This document shows, in pieces, positions 54,387 to 63,078 of a DNA stretch of 64,000 bases. The notes under the pieces were generated by a model that was not told the origin of the DNA, searched no databases, and was given only the letters and a program-made list of their open reading frames with translations. Where the stretch lies: NCBI RefSeq assembly GCF_004752005.1, contig NZ_CP038493.1, positions 1,636,302-1,700,301 of the forward strand, in the 5' to 3' direction. This DNA is from Thalassotalea sp. HSM 43 (GTDB lineage: Bacteria > Pseudomonadota > Gammaproteobacteria > Enterobacterales > Alteromonadaceae). Every line of letters begins with the position of its first letter. Position 1 is the first letter of the stretch. Both the position numbers and the translations under genes were made by a program.

Positions 54387-55878
54387 TTTGCGCATTAATA
54401 ACCGCTTCTCTATGACCCTATATCGGCAAAAGTTAACCACTCCACGGCTTTTCATCATTCTGGTTGTTGCTATGCTTGCCGCTTCCGGCTGTAAGCCAAA
54501 TATCGAAACTAACACTGCAACAAGCGAGGGTCAGGATACAAGCCTATCGTCGCTATCTGAATTAACCATACCAGCATTACAAAAAAGGCGCTTTACCAGT
54601 GCTCTACACATCGAACAATTAGTGTCGACCGGGCAAACTAAAAACCAATACACCGAACATTACAATATTGCTCAAGCGCCATACAGCACCTACATGGCCA
54701 GCTATGATTCGGATGGATTACAACTGTACACGCGTATTGATATCCCGGAATCTGCGCCGCCAGCCAATGGCTATAAGGTGATTATCTTTGTGCATGGCTG
54801 GATTGGTGTTAAAAATGCGCCAAGCTATAACTTTAATTATGCGCCCGACAATAATTACGCCGAGATTATAGATCAATACGTGAAGCAGGGTTTTATCGTG
54901 CTAACACCAGGTCTTAGAGGGCATGGTGCGGTCAATGGCAAGCAAGCTGACGGCATAGAATTTATGCACGCGTGGGATAACGCCAGCTATATTAGCCCTG
55001 CGTTTTACGCTATCGATGTGCTCAATCTATTGGTGGCGACACCGAGTTTACAGAACATTGACTGGCAGGCATTTAATCAGCAACAACGAGCCATTCGCAT
55101 TAATCAAGACGCGATTAATATCACAGGTCACTCTCAAGGTGGCGACGTGGTATTAACCGCCCTAGCTGTTAGTGGTGAAAACCCGCATTTACAACCGACC
55201 TTTAACAGCGCAGCAATTTGGGCCGGGTGTATTTTACCTAAGTTGGAGCAAACACTGCTATACACGCCGATGGCAGAGAGTGCACAAGCCTTTTTGTCCG
55301 GTGATGGCACATGGACAGCATCTGCGGTTGGTCAAGACCAGTCAACAAACCCGGATTTCTTATTTGCCTATCCACCAGATTGGATCACCTACCCAGATAA
55401 CAGCAACAATGACTGGACATGGCAACATGATAAGTGGTCGACAAAAACCGTTAAGCAAAGTCTGCAAAAACGCGTCAGCTCAATGTACGACATATTAACC
55501 GCACAGGTCGAAGATATTAGCGATATCAAGTTCACTATATCGACCAATGCTGATGGCAAAACAATTGTGAATCACGACCCGTTGATAATCGACACCTATC
55601 GCACATTAAGCCCATTTTATTTTCCTGAGGCTATCAAAGAACCGCTATTTTTACACCACAGTGATCGTGACTATTACTCACCAAGCCTATGGAATGAAAA
55701 ACTGGTTAACGCCATAAGTAATGCCAACGGTTACGCTAAGTCATTTGAATACAAAGGCACCACCCATAGCCTAAAACTTAGTGAGCACGCATGGTTTTCT
55801 CCAGCTTCAAGTAACGAAGGCGTGACCGAGATGATTGAGCACAACACAAAACTGTTTAATCGCGCACATAAAAGGTAA
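54373..55878 (+). CDS. Lipoprotein alpha/beta hydrolase (prolyl-oligopeptidase-like)
   Basis: The protein is up to 501 residues. Its signal ends in the lipobox MLAASGC (Cys40), so it should be anchored in a membrane facing the periplasm or outside. The hydrolase fold shows the oxyanion FVHGWIG, nucleophile Ser254 in ITGHSQGGD, an Asp near 431-433 (HHSDRDYY) and His465 (GTTHSLKL). The start is uncertain: ATG 54373 overlaps the aldolase, TTG 54388 has a better GAGG site, and ATG 54412 gives the neatest signal peptide. As the only exported enzyme of the cluster, it may release the transportable substrate from an ester or larger molecule. Confidence 0.8.
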   Translation: MRSTSLRINNRFSMTLYRQKLTTPRLFIILVVAMLAASGCKPNIETNTATSEGQDTSLSSLSELTIPALQKRRFTSALHIEQLVSTGQTKNQYTEHYNIAQAPYSTYMASYDSDGLQLYTRIDIPESAPPANGYKVIIFVHGWIGVKNAPSYNFNYAPDNNYAEIIDQYVKQGFIVLTPGLRGHGAVNGKQADGIEFMHAWDNASYISPAFYAIDVLNLLVATPSLQNIDWQAFNQQQRAIRINQDAINITGHSQGGDVVLTALAVSGENPHLQPTFNSAAIWAGCILPKLEQTLLYTPMAESAQAFLSGDGTWTASAVGQDQSTNPDFLFAYPPDWITYPDNSNNDWTWQHDKWSTKTVKQSLQKRVSSMYDILTAQVEDISDIKFTISTNADGKTIVNHDPLIIDTYRTLSPFYFPEAIKEPLFLHHSDRDYYSPSLWNEKLVNAISNANGYAKSFEYKGTTHSLKLSEHAWFSPASSNEGVTEMIEHNTKLFNRAHKR

Positions 55879-55883
55879 ACCTA

Positions 55884-56906
55884 ATGAGCCAAGCTTTAGC
55901 GGCGCAAATAGCGCAAAACAAAAAATTAGTGCAACGCCTTAGAGCCGCACTATATGATTTCGACGCACAGCAGTTGCCACAGACAATTGAGCAATTATTT
56001 GCACCAGACGCCGTCATTCAATTGTGCCATCCATTTGAAACATTACCATCAAGGGCTGAACTAGCGGAGGTTTTTTTACAACTCGCGAGTGCGATTCCTG
56101 ATTTAGAACGGCGCGATACCATCGTTATTGGCGGGCCATCACTTAATGACAGCCAGTGGGTGGGTTGCTGCGGCTATTATACCGGCAGCTTTGAACACAC
56201 TTGGCTCGGCATCCCTGCAACCGGTCATCAAGTTCATTTAAGATTCCACGAATTTTACCGTATCGAAGACAACCAGATTATCGAAATGCAGGCAATTTGG
56301 GATATTCCTGAATTAATGATGCAAGCAAATGTTTGGCCTATGGTACCCAGCCTAGGCAAAGAATGGCATGTTCCAGGCCCTGCGACCCAAGACGGTATCG
56401 TTAATGTGCCCTATGATAACGCACTCGCCGATAGCAGCCGCAATCTGGTCAACGATATGTGTAACAGTTTAGGTAATTATGCCAGTCAAGGCGTCGCAGG
56501 CATGCAATTAGAAAAATATTGGCACCCAAGGTCAAGCTGGTATGGACCATCAGGTATAGGCACGGGTAGAGGCATAGAAGGGTTTCGCAATTGGCATCAA
56601 ATCCCATTTTTAAATGGCTTACCCAATCGCGTTGGCGATGCCAGTAAAGGCTATTTATTTGCTGATGACCATTATGTTGGTTTTACGGCTTGGCCTGGTA
56701 TGCATATGACTGTCAGCGGCGATGGTTGGTTAGGCATTGCACCAGCCAATCAAAACATAACTATGCGTAGCTTAGATTTTTGGCGTTGCGAAAACGGCTT
56801 AATTCGAGAAAATTGGGTGTTAATTGATCTATTGCATGTCTATAAACAACTTAATGTTGATGTATTGGCGCGTATGCAAGAGATCAATAAAGCGCGTAAA
56901 AGATAA
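55884..56906 (+). CDS. Tandem SnoaL-like (NTF2 fold) protein 1
   Basis: The 340-residue protein looks like two SnoaL-type domains. Each ends in the family's closing motif (acidic turn, W/I-x-D, hydrophobic helix, Q/L): DNQIIEMQAIWDIPELMMQANV near 142-150 and ENGLIRENWVLIDLLHVYKQLNV near 305-325. Domain 2 holds WYGPSGIGTGRGIEGFRNWHQIPF, nearly shared with the paralogues at 57.0 and 60.1 kb. SnoaL-like proteins include polyketide cyclases, isomerases and hydratases using an Asp/His pair. It follows the lipoprotein hydrolase by five bases, so it is in the same operon. The reaction is unknown. Confidence 0.75.
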   Translation: MSQALAAQIAQNKKLVQRLRAALYDFDAQQLPQTIEQLFAPDAVIQLCHPFETLPSRAELAEVFLQLASAIPDLERRDTIVIGGPSLNDSQWVGCCGYYTGSFEHTWLGIPATGHQVHLRFHEFYRIEDNQIIEMQAIWDIPELMMQANVWPMVPSLGKEWHVPGPATQDGIVNVPYDNALADSSRNLVNDMCNSLGNYASQGVAGMQLEKYWHPRSSWYGPSGIGTGRGIEGFRNWHQIPFLNGLPNRVGDASKGYLFADDHYVGFTAWPGMHMTVSGDGWLGIAPANQNITMRSLDFWRCENGLIRENWVLIDLLHVYKQLNVDVLARMQEINKARKR

Positions 56907-56916
56907 ACTCAAATGA

Positions 56917-56947
56917 CAGCGCCAATATCAACAATATATTGGCGCTG
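56917..56947. terminator. Strong hairpin between convergent SnoaL genes
   Basis: A perfect 12-bp inverted repeat (cagcgccaatat / atattggcgctg, seven-base loop) sits between the ends of the two convergent SnoaL-like genes. No T-run follows on either side, so it may be a Rho-assisted end or an mRNA-stabilising structure and not a classical terminator. Confidence 0.55.
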
Positions 56948-56990
56948 CATGATGTCGAATTGAATTGAAACGTCGCGTTGTTAGTTTGCC

Positions 56991-57995
56991 TTAGTCTGGA
57001 TTAACAATGCTTTTGGTACGTTCCAAAATGTCCAGGCCTTGCTGTTTTAACCAGTAAGGAATATCAATAATAACCCAGTTTTCTTCTAGCTTATCTCCAT
57101 CACGGCGATACACATCAACGACACGCATGTCGGCACGTTTACCACCTGGCAAGCCCAAAAAGCCGCCACTTGGAGTATTGCTTAGATTCGGCCAGCCAAA
57201 GAAACAGGCATAATTTCCCTCAGCATAACGGCATATGTGACCATTAAAGACTTTATCCGATAACCCTTGCCTAAACGGATAAGAGTGTTGATGCTGATAA
57301 CGTCTAATGGTGTAACTTGCGCCAATACCAGCGGGACCATACCACACCATATTTTCAGACCAAGATTTGGCTAAAATCTCTGGCGGATAATTATCATCGG
57401 CCGTTTCATTTAGATTCGACAAATCCTCAATCATCTTATTAAGCACTGCTATGGTTTTAGCTGCCTCGGCAGGGTCCTTATCCTCTAACATCACACCATC
57501 ATGGGTTCTCGGCCCTGGATAAATAAACGAGTGACCTGTTTCAATGGTTAAAGGGTTGATGCCAACTTGATTCATTACTTGAATAATATCGATGAATAAA
57601 CCGGTTTGAGTGATCTTGCCGTTTTCTATGCGATTAAAGTCAGCATAGCGAATCATTATGACTTTTTTAGATTTAGGAATACCCAACCAATCGTTATCAA
57701 ACAGAGCCATAAAGTGGCCCATACTCGTTACCCATTGCGAGCCATCGCCACTTTCACCAGCCATAAAAACGTCTTGACGACGCTGAATGTTTTTGAATGC
57801 ACGCATAAATGGTTGCCAAAATACCTCAGCCACAGCCTCACAACCTAATTGCTCATTAAACGGATGCACACCGAAAAATTGATAATCATCTGCGGTATTG
57901 TGTTTTAGAACATCAACGACGGTATGCTCATCGGCGGCCTCTAATTGCTGATAAAAGTCGAGTATCAATTGTTTATTTTTTTGCGTTATCGTCAT
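56991..57995 (-). CDS. Tandem SnoaL-like (NTF2 fold) protein 2
   Basis: The 334-residue paralogue has two SnoaL-like domains: ENGKITQTGLFIDIIQVMNQVGI near 120-140 and GDKLEENWVIIDIPYWLKQQGL near 300-320. Domain 2 has VWYGPAGIGASYTIRRYQHQHSYPF, matching the WYGPxGIG-H core of its sister proteins but lacking the TxRG-x-x-GF form. Its ATG at 57995 follows a purine-rich GAGAAGAG. The earlier TTG (58007) is unsupported. It is the only SnoaL gene on the minus strand and has its own promoter region, shared with the symporter operon. Confidence 0.73.
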   Translation of the reverse strand: MTITQKNKQLILDFYQQLEAADEHTVVDVLKHNTADDYQFFGVHPFNEQLGCEAVAEVFWQPFMRAFKNIQRRQDVFMAGESGDGSQWVTSMGHFMALFDNDWLGIPKSKKVIMIRYADFNRIENGKITQTGLFIDIIQVMNQVGINPLTIETGHSFIYPGPRTHDGVMLEDKDPAEAAKTIAVLNKMIEDLSNLNETADDNYPPEILAKSWSENMVWYGPAGIGASYTIRRYQHQHSYPFRQGLSDKVFNGHICRYAEGNYACFFGWPNLSNTPSGGFLGLPGGKRADMRVVDVYRRDGDKLEENWVIIDIPYWLKQQGLDILERTKSIVNPD

Positions 57996-58442
57996 ATCTC
58001 TTCTCAATTTTTTTGGCCGCTAGAGCCATCAAATCATACGTGTTTAAACTATGTCAGTTTACATGCGGTTATTGTTCGCCTTAAAAACAGTATGTCACTT
58101 TTTCGGGCTAACGTTTTGTTCCATGGTTTTGTTACAGGGTTTTGTGCCACCTTGTTGCGCTGCACAAAGTTCGAGCACCGATGAAAAAACATACTCCAGC
58201 CAAGCCTTGAAACGACGAAAAAGCCTCTCAAAACACTGTTTTAAATAACTTTTATGCAAACCATCAAGCTTTCTATTTGATATTGCTTATAGCAACGCTT
58301 TTCAATGAAGCTAATTAATGCTATGTTGTTGTGACTTCGAAGTCAATTTGTTCTGTTAAATTCAAAAAACAATAAAATTTAACGACAAAATGACGGTAAA
58401 CATGCAAAACATAATTATTAATATAAAAGAGACATTCATCGC
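57996..58442. promoter_or_regulatory. Divergent control region of the symporter operon
   Basis: This 447-base gap lies between the leftward SnoaL-like gene and the rightward symporter operon. It contains the perfect palindromic operator candidate (58332-58345). A 65-codon open frame from ATG 58051 begins with a hydrophobic, signal-like stretch and then a short basic tail. It has no clear ribosome-binding site and I do not call it a gene. Confidence 0.5.
58332..58345. promoter_or_regulatory. Candidate LacI-type operator (perfect 14-bp palindrome)
   Basis: TGACTTCGAAGTCA is fully self-complementary with a central CG, as expected for a LacI-family site. It lies 98 bases before the symporter start codon. 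A 12-of-14 copy lies at 50516-50529 between the two other operons of the cluster, next to the lacI gene's own promoter. Confidence 0.65.
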
Positions 58443-60056
58443 ATGAACGAATTTGGTATTCTTAACTGGAGTATTCTCATCGTATACATAGTGGCTAATT
58501 TGCTGCTTGGCTATGTATTGAGTAAAAAAATATCCTCTTCCAGTGATTTTTTCTTAGGCAATAAAACAACCCCTTGGTGGGCAATCGGCATCAGTGTCAT
58601 CGCAACCTACGTGAGTGCGCTGACCTTTTTAGGAGCCCCGGCATGGGCTTATCAAGAAGGCATGGGAGCTATTGCCATACACTTAAATTATCCATTGGTA
58701 ATAATTGCGGTGGTATGTTTATTCTTTCCTTTTTTCTATAACGCCGGTGTTGCCTCGATATACGAGTATCAAGAAAAGCGCTTTGGTAAGAAAGCTCGTG
58801 CACTAGTCTCAACAATTTGGATGTTATCGCAGACCATGAGCTCTGCTGCTGTACTGTATGCGACCTCGTTAGTACTGGCATTCATCATAAATATCGATGT
58901 CACTAGCGCCATATTTATCGTCACCATAATCGCCTTAATTTATACCATGCTTGGTGGTATTACTGCGGTTATTTGGACTGATGTAATTCAATCAGCCATA
59001 TTGTTTGTTGGTGCCGGTATTATTATGTACGCTTTGATCACCAACATGCCTGGTGATTTTCAGCAAACACTGATGTCATTAAAAGATCAAGGCAAACTTG
59101 ATCCGCTCAATTATTCCGTAGATTTCTTCCAGACCACTACCGTTTGGTCAGGGGTTATCGCAATGACGATTTACCATATTACGGTATATGGCACCAATCA
59201 AATGATGGTGCAGCGCACATTAGCAGCGAAGAATATTGGCGATGCGAAAAAGTCATACTTATTGATGGGCTTTTTAGCCTTCTTTATTTACTTGTTCTTT
59301 ATTGTCATGGGTGTGCTGTTCTATGGCTACTATGATGGCCGAGAATTTGAAAATCCAAACACCATTATCCTGACCTTTGCCGCGGATTATGGCATGCCAG
59401 GATTGATGGGAATCATCGCCGCTGCCGTTATGGCTGCATCGATGTCGAGCCTAGACTCAGCATTGAACTCGTTATCGACTATCAGTACCCTCGATTTTTA
59501 TAAAAAATACTTTGTCAAAGATAAATCTGACCAACACTACCTTAAAGCAACACGTATTTTCACCTTGGTGTGGGCCCTGATCATTATCATTCCAGCGATC
59601 ATGTATCACCTTCATGCCGCAGGCTCTATTCTTGAGATATTAACTAAAGTCGGTTCGTTCTTTGTTGGTGCACAACTGGGTATGTTTGCCCTTGGTTTCT
59701 TCTCACAACATACCACCGAACGTGGCTTGTTAATTGGAACCGCAGCAGCGTTCTCTGTGGTTACCTATGTCGCCCTTGCGACAGAACTAGCTTGGCCTTG
59801 GTATGCGGTAGTTGGGGTAAGTGTTAGCTTGGTTGTCAGTATTATTGCCAGCCTTGTGCTTGATGGTCGCCAGCAAACATACAGTGAATACACCATTAAA
59901 GGTCAGATTGAATCGTTCGTGAAAAACGATAAGCCGATGAAGGAAAATGGCTGGTACTTGGTGCCAGGAAAAATAGATTCTATTAATTACTTATTATTCG
60001 CATTTTTCATCGTCAGCATTATGTCCTTAGTCTTATTTGAATACTGGATAGGTTAA
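58443..60056 (+). CDS. Sodium:solute symporter (SSS family)
   Basis: The 537-residue inner-membrane protein has about 13-14 hydrophobic segments and the SSS pattern: DFFLGNKTTPWWAIGISVIATYVSALTFLGAPAWAYQEGM near 32-70 and YEYQEKRFGKKAR near 105. GGITAVIWTDVIQSAILFVGAG near 175 and AAAVMAASMSSLDSALNSLSTISTLDFYKKY near 330-360 (Na+ site region) follow. It would import the substrate with Na+, the usual marine energy currency. It is the first gene of a rightward operon that continues, with a one-base TAATG overlap, into a SnoaL-like gene. Confidence 0.92.
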   Translation: MNEFGILNWSILIVYIVANLLLGYVLSKKISSSSDFFLGNKTTPWWAIGISVIATYVSALTFLGAPAWAYQEGMGAIAIHLNYPLVIIAVVCLFFPFFYNAGVASIYEYQEKRFGKKARALVSTIWMLSQTMSSAAVLYATSLVLAFIINIDVTSAIFIVTIIALIYTMLGGITAVIWTDVIQSAILFVGAGIIMYALITNMPGDFQQTLMSLKDQGKLDPLNYSVDFFQTTTVWSGVIAMTIYHITVYGTNQMMVQRTLAAKNIGDAKKSYLLMGFLAFFIYLFFIVMGVLFYGYYDGREFENPNTIILTFAADYGMPGLMGIIAAAVMAASMSSLDSALNSLSTISTLDFYKKYFVKDKSDQHYLKATRIFTLVWALIIIIPAIMYHLHAAGSILEILTKVGSFFVGAQLGMFALGFFSQHTTERGLLIGTAAAFSVVTYVALATELAWPWYAVVGVSVSLVVSIIASLVLDGRQQTYSEYTIKGQIESFVKNDKPMKENGWYLVPGKIDSINYLLFAFFIVSIMSLVLFEYWIG

Positions 60057-61039
60057 TGACAACGGTACTCGAAAACGCTTATCAACAGGTGTTTGCTAAC
60101 AACAGCGCAGTGCCATGTGCAATCAGTGATGATTGCACATGGCACGTGGCTCACCCTATCAACAGCTTAGTTGGCAAAGAAAACATTCTAAATGGCTATT
60201 TCAATGTGTTGCGTACAGCGATGCCCGATATCGAACGACGGCCATTTATCTCATTTAGTGATAATGACCGAGGTGAAACTTGGCAAGGGTCAACCGGTTA
60301 CTTGGTGGGTACTTTTAGTCATGATTTATTAGATATACCAGCAACGGGAAAAACGCTTTATTTACGCTATATGGAACTAAGTCAGGTTTGCAATGAGCAA
60401 GTAGTAAGTTGCTACACCATCATCGATTTTATTGACGCGATGGAACAAGCTGGCGTTAACCCGATTCGTAAATGTCTCGGCCGCTCGGGTTTAGTATTAC
60501 CGCCGGCAACTTTTGATGGCTTATGTCAGGATGAGAAAAATAATGACCTAACACAGTCGTCAATTAACTTGGTTAAAGCCATGCACGCCGAGCTCGGTCG
60601 GTTCGACGGCACATCGTTAAGCAGTATGGATTTGGCCAAGCATTGGCACCCAGACTTTCTTTGGTATGGGCCTGGTGGCATCGGAACGACTAGAGGTATT
60701 AGCGGCTTTAGAGAACACCATCAAGGACCTTTTTTACGCGGTTTTCCTGATCGCGGAATCGATGGCACCTTGTGCTTCATCGGTCATAACAACTATGTGG
60801 CAACCGGTGGTTGGCCGCATATGTACGGCACCTTATCAGGAGATGACTGGTTAGGTCTCAAAGCAACAAACATAAAAGTATTGCCCAGAGTCATGGATTT
60901 TTGGCGCAATGAAGGCGGCCTGCTTCGAGAGAATTGGGTAGCAATCGATATAATAGACATGTTGTGGCAAATGGACATCGATGTGTTTGCTGTAATGAAA
61001 GAAAATTTAGTTTTATGCGACAAGCAAGTTATTCGTTAA
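60056..61039 (+). CDS. Tandem SnoaL-like (NTF2 fold) protein 3
   Basis: The 327-residue paralogue has two SnoaL-like domains ending in NEQVVSCYTIIDFIDAMEQAGV (about 115-135) and EGGLLRENWVAIDIIDMLWQMDI (about 290-312). The second contains LWYGPGGIGTTRGISGFREHHQGPF and GGWPHMYGTLSGDDWLGL, very close to protein 1 (55.9 kb). The first domain has ENILNGYF and MPDIERRPFI, where protein 1 has AEVFLQLASAIPDLERRD. It is translationally coupled to the symporter, which suggests it acts early on the imported compound. Confidence 0.75.
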   Translation: MTTVLENAYQQVFANNSAVPCAISDDCTWHVAHPINSLVGKENILNGYFNVLRTAMPDIERRPFISFSDNDRGETWQGSTGYLVGTFSHDLLDIPATGKTLYLRYMELSQVCNEQVVSCYTIIDFIDAMEQAGVNPIRKCLGRSGLVLPPATFDGLCQDEKNNDLTQSSINLVKAMHAELGRFDGTSLSSMDLAKHWHPDFLWYGPGGIGTTRGISGFREHHQGPFLRGFPDRGIDGTLCFIGHNNYVATGGWPHMYGTLSGDDWLGLKATNIKVLPRVMDFWRNEGGLLRENWVAIDIIDMLWQMDIDVFAVMKENLVLCDKQVIR

Positions 61040-61070
61040 TTTGTTTGCTTACAGGTTAGGATATTAAACA

Positions 61071-62195
61071 ATGCCAAATCTTCAAAAAGACATCACGCAA
61101 GTATATTGGCAACCCTTGCAATCATTGCTAAACCCAACAGGGCCAAAGGTACAGGCGCTAGAAGGGTTTGATAGCGAATTCGTCGATCTGGTCGATTATA
61201 TAATTCGCATCACCCATCGAATTTGGGAACAGAAAAACATTGGCCTTTGTTACGATTATTACGCTGACATTTGCCCTGTATACATGCTCGGTGGTTATTG
61301 TGAATCCGTTGATGATGTCGTTGCCAACACCTTAAAAACCATTGCCGCGTTTCCAGACCGTTCATTAATTGGCGAAAATGTCATTCACAAAGACGAGGGC
61401 GACGGAGTTTATTATTCTTCGCATTTGATCACCTCCATCATGACTAATTGCGGCGATTCTGAGTTTGGTCCGGCGACCAATAAGACAGGTAGAGTAACCA
61501 CCATTGCCGATTGCGTATGCAAAGCAAATCGTATCATTGAAGAATGGCTGGTAAGAGATAATTCATTTTTAGTGAAGCAATTGGGTATAGACCCTATCGA
61601 TGCCGCCCGACATATGGCCAAATCTGACGCAAACTCTGTTTTTACAAGCTGGTACACCAGTGAATATGCTCGCGTTATGGCGCACGATCATAGACAGCAA
61701 TGCGAGCTGGAACAATGGACTAATATCGACGACTTTGACGGTCAGGCATTTGCTCAGTCTTGGTTGCAAACGCTGTTTAATCGTAAGCAGTTTTCACAAA
61801 TCGACAAATACTACAAAGGTAACGCCAAACTGCAGTGGCCCGGTGGCCGAAAAGCGGTTGGTTGCGCAAAAATAGCCGGCACATTGATTCAATGGCTAGC
61901 ACAATGCCCGGATGCGAGAGTCAGCTGCGATCATGTTGGCGTCACCTACTTCGACGACAACACCGTAGATGTTGCTATCCGTTGGGGTCTTGCCGGTCAC
62001 TTTAACCCTCAAGATAAACGACTTGCTCACAGTAAAGGGCAAGAATTGTTTGTGTTAGGTGCATCACATTTGCGAATTAGTAATGGCAAAATCGAATCTG
62101 AAATAACCGTATTTGACGAAGTGGCAATGTATGCCAACCTACTTCGAGATGGTTCACAATCATTAGCTATGTTGGGAGGCAAAATTGATGCTTAA
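61071..62195 (+). CDS. Tandem SnoaL-like (NTF2 fold) protein 4 (divergent)
   Basis: The 374-residue protein seems to have two SnoaL-like domains. The first ends with KANRIIEEWLVRDNSFLVKQLGI near 150-172, the canonical polyketide-cyclase-like motif. The second ends NGKIESEITVFDEVAMYANL near 335-355. It lacks the WYGPxGIG core of proteins 1-3; domain 1 instead has YYADICPVYMLGGY and domain 2 has YYKGNAKLQWPGGRKAVG. It is thus a separate branch with possibly a different substrate or step. GGTTAGG serves as ribosome-binding site. Confidence 0.72.
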   Translation: MPNLQKDITQVYWQPLQSLLNPTGPKVQALEGFDSEFVDLVDYIIRITHRIWEQKNIGLCYDYYADICPVYMLGGYCESVDDVVANTLKTIAAFPDRSLIGENVIHKDEGDGVYYSSHLITSIMTNCGDSEFGPATNKTGRVTTIADCVCKANRIIEEWLVRDNSFLVKQLGIDPIDAARHMAKSDANSVFTSWYTSEYARVMAHDHRQQCELEQWTNIDDFDGQAFAQSWLQTLFNRKQFSQIDKYYKGNAKLQWPGGRKAVGCAKIAGTLIQWLAQCPDARVSCDHVGVTYFDDNTVDVAIRWGLAGHFNPQDKRLAHSKGQELFVLGASHLRISNGKIESEITVFDEVAMYANLLRDGSQSLAMLGGKIDA

Positions 62196-63075
62196 CAAGG
62201 ATAATGCGTTAGCACAGTTAACCACGCAGTTATACGGCGAAGGAAACCTTAACGTACTAAGAGCCAAGCTATTGCACTCATCGTCTTGGCAGCAACATAA
62301 TTTGTGTTGCTATGGTAACGAGTTGCAACAAGCGATGTGGTTAGAACACATCAGTGATTTTGGTCTAGGCAATGTCGATGTGGCAAACTGCGTGAGCAAT
62401 GGTCATCACACCGTTGTGCATATCAATGCAGCAAATAAAGCCAATTCCAACCCTGTCAATATGGCGCTTTATTTTCATCATAACGATGAATACATCAAAA
62501 CTGTTGAATGTATTGTTGATAGCCATAGCTACCAACACGCGATAGAAGCAGATTGCAGCCAATTTATCGATAAACTGCCAACACCAGACCCAATTATTGC
62601 CAGCCAAATTGATCAGCAATTACATCCAAAAACTTCGCATATGACGCCAGCGAACTTGGTTGATGGTAATTGCCCGCATATCGATGCGCTTAACAATTGG
62701 TGGTCTATGTGGGTCGACAAACAGCTTAGCCTAGCAAGTGATATCTACGCCGACGAAGCGCGTGTTGAGCTGTCCCACAGCTATTTAGATAACGACAGTG
62801 ACGATATTAAAAGCTATATCATCAAGTTGACTAAAACCCTCAAGCGTAGCTACTTTCAACTCGAAGATATTATTGTAGACGCAAAGTCATCTGACAAAGT
62901 GGCGATAAAATGGTTTGTCGACGGAGATATAACAAGTAATGGCACCAATACACGTGTCAGTGTTCCGGTATTGACGATATTAACCTTTGCGCAAGGCCAA
63001 ATCAGTCATGAATCTATGTTAGTTGATTGGCACGCAACAGCGAAACAGTTCGGCCTTAAGCAAGCGATTATTTAA
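62188..63075 (+). CDS. SnoaL-like (NTF2 fold) protein 5 (divergent)
   Basis: The 295-residue protein has a second half (about 165-292) like a SnoaL domain, with WWSMWVDKQLSLASDIYADEARVEL and the ending AQGQISHESMLVDWHATAKQFGL. The first half shows only weak resemblance (HHNDEYIKTVECIVDSHSY) and may be a worn SnoaL domain. The ATG at 62188 has GGGAGG eight bases before it and overlaps the end of protein 4 by eight bases. The two proteins may form a complex. The reaction is unknown. Confidence 0.62.
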   Translation: MLNKDNALAQLTTQLYGEGNLNVLRAKLLHSSSWQQHNLCCYGNELQQAMWLEHISDFGLGNVDVANCVSNGHHTVVHINAANKANSNPVNMALYFHHNDEYIKTVECIVDSHSYQHAIEADCSQFIDKLPTPDPIIASQIDQQLHPKTSHMTPANLVDGNCPHIDALNNWWSMWVDKQLSLASDIYADEARVELSHSYLDNDSDDIKSYIIKLTKTLKRSYFQLEDIIVDAKSSDKVAIKWFVDGDITSNGTNTRVSVPVLTILTFAQGQISHESMLVDWHATAKQFGLKQAII

Positions 63076-63078
63076 CTG

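Noticed and set aside
58051-58248. 65-codon frame with a hydrophobic, signal-like N-terminus
   Set aside because: No ribosome-binding site, and it lies in the control region of two divergent operons. The Cys-rich hydrophobic part may be chance.
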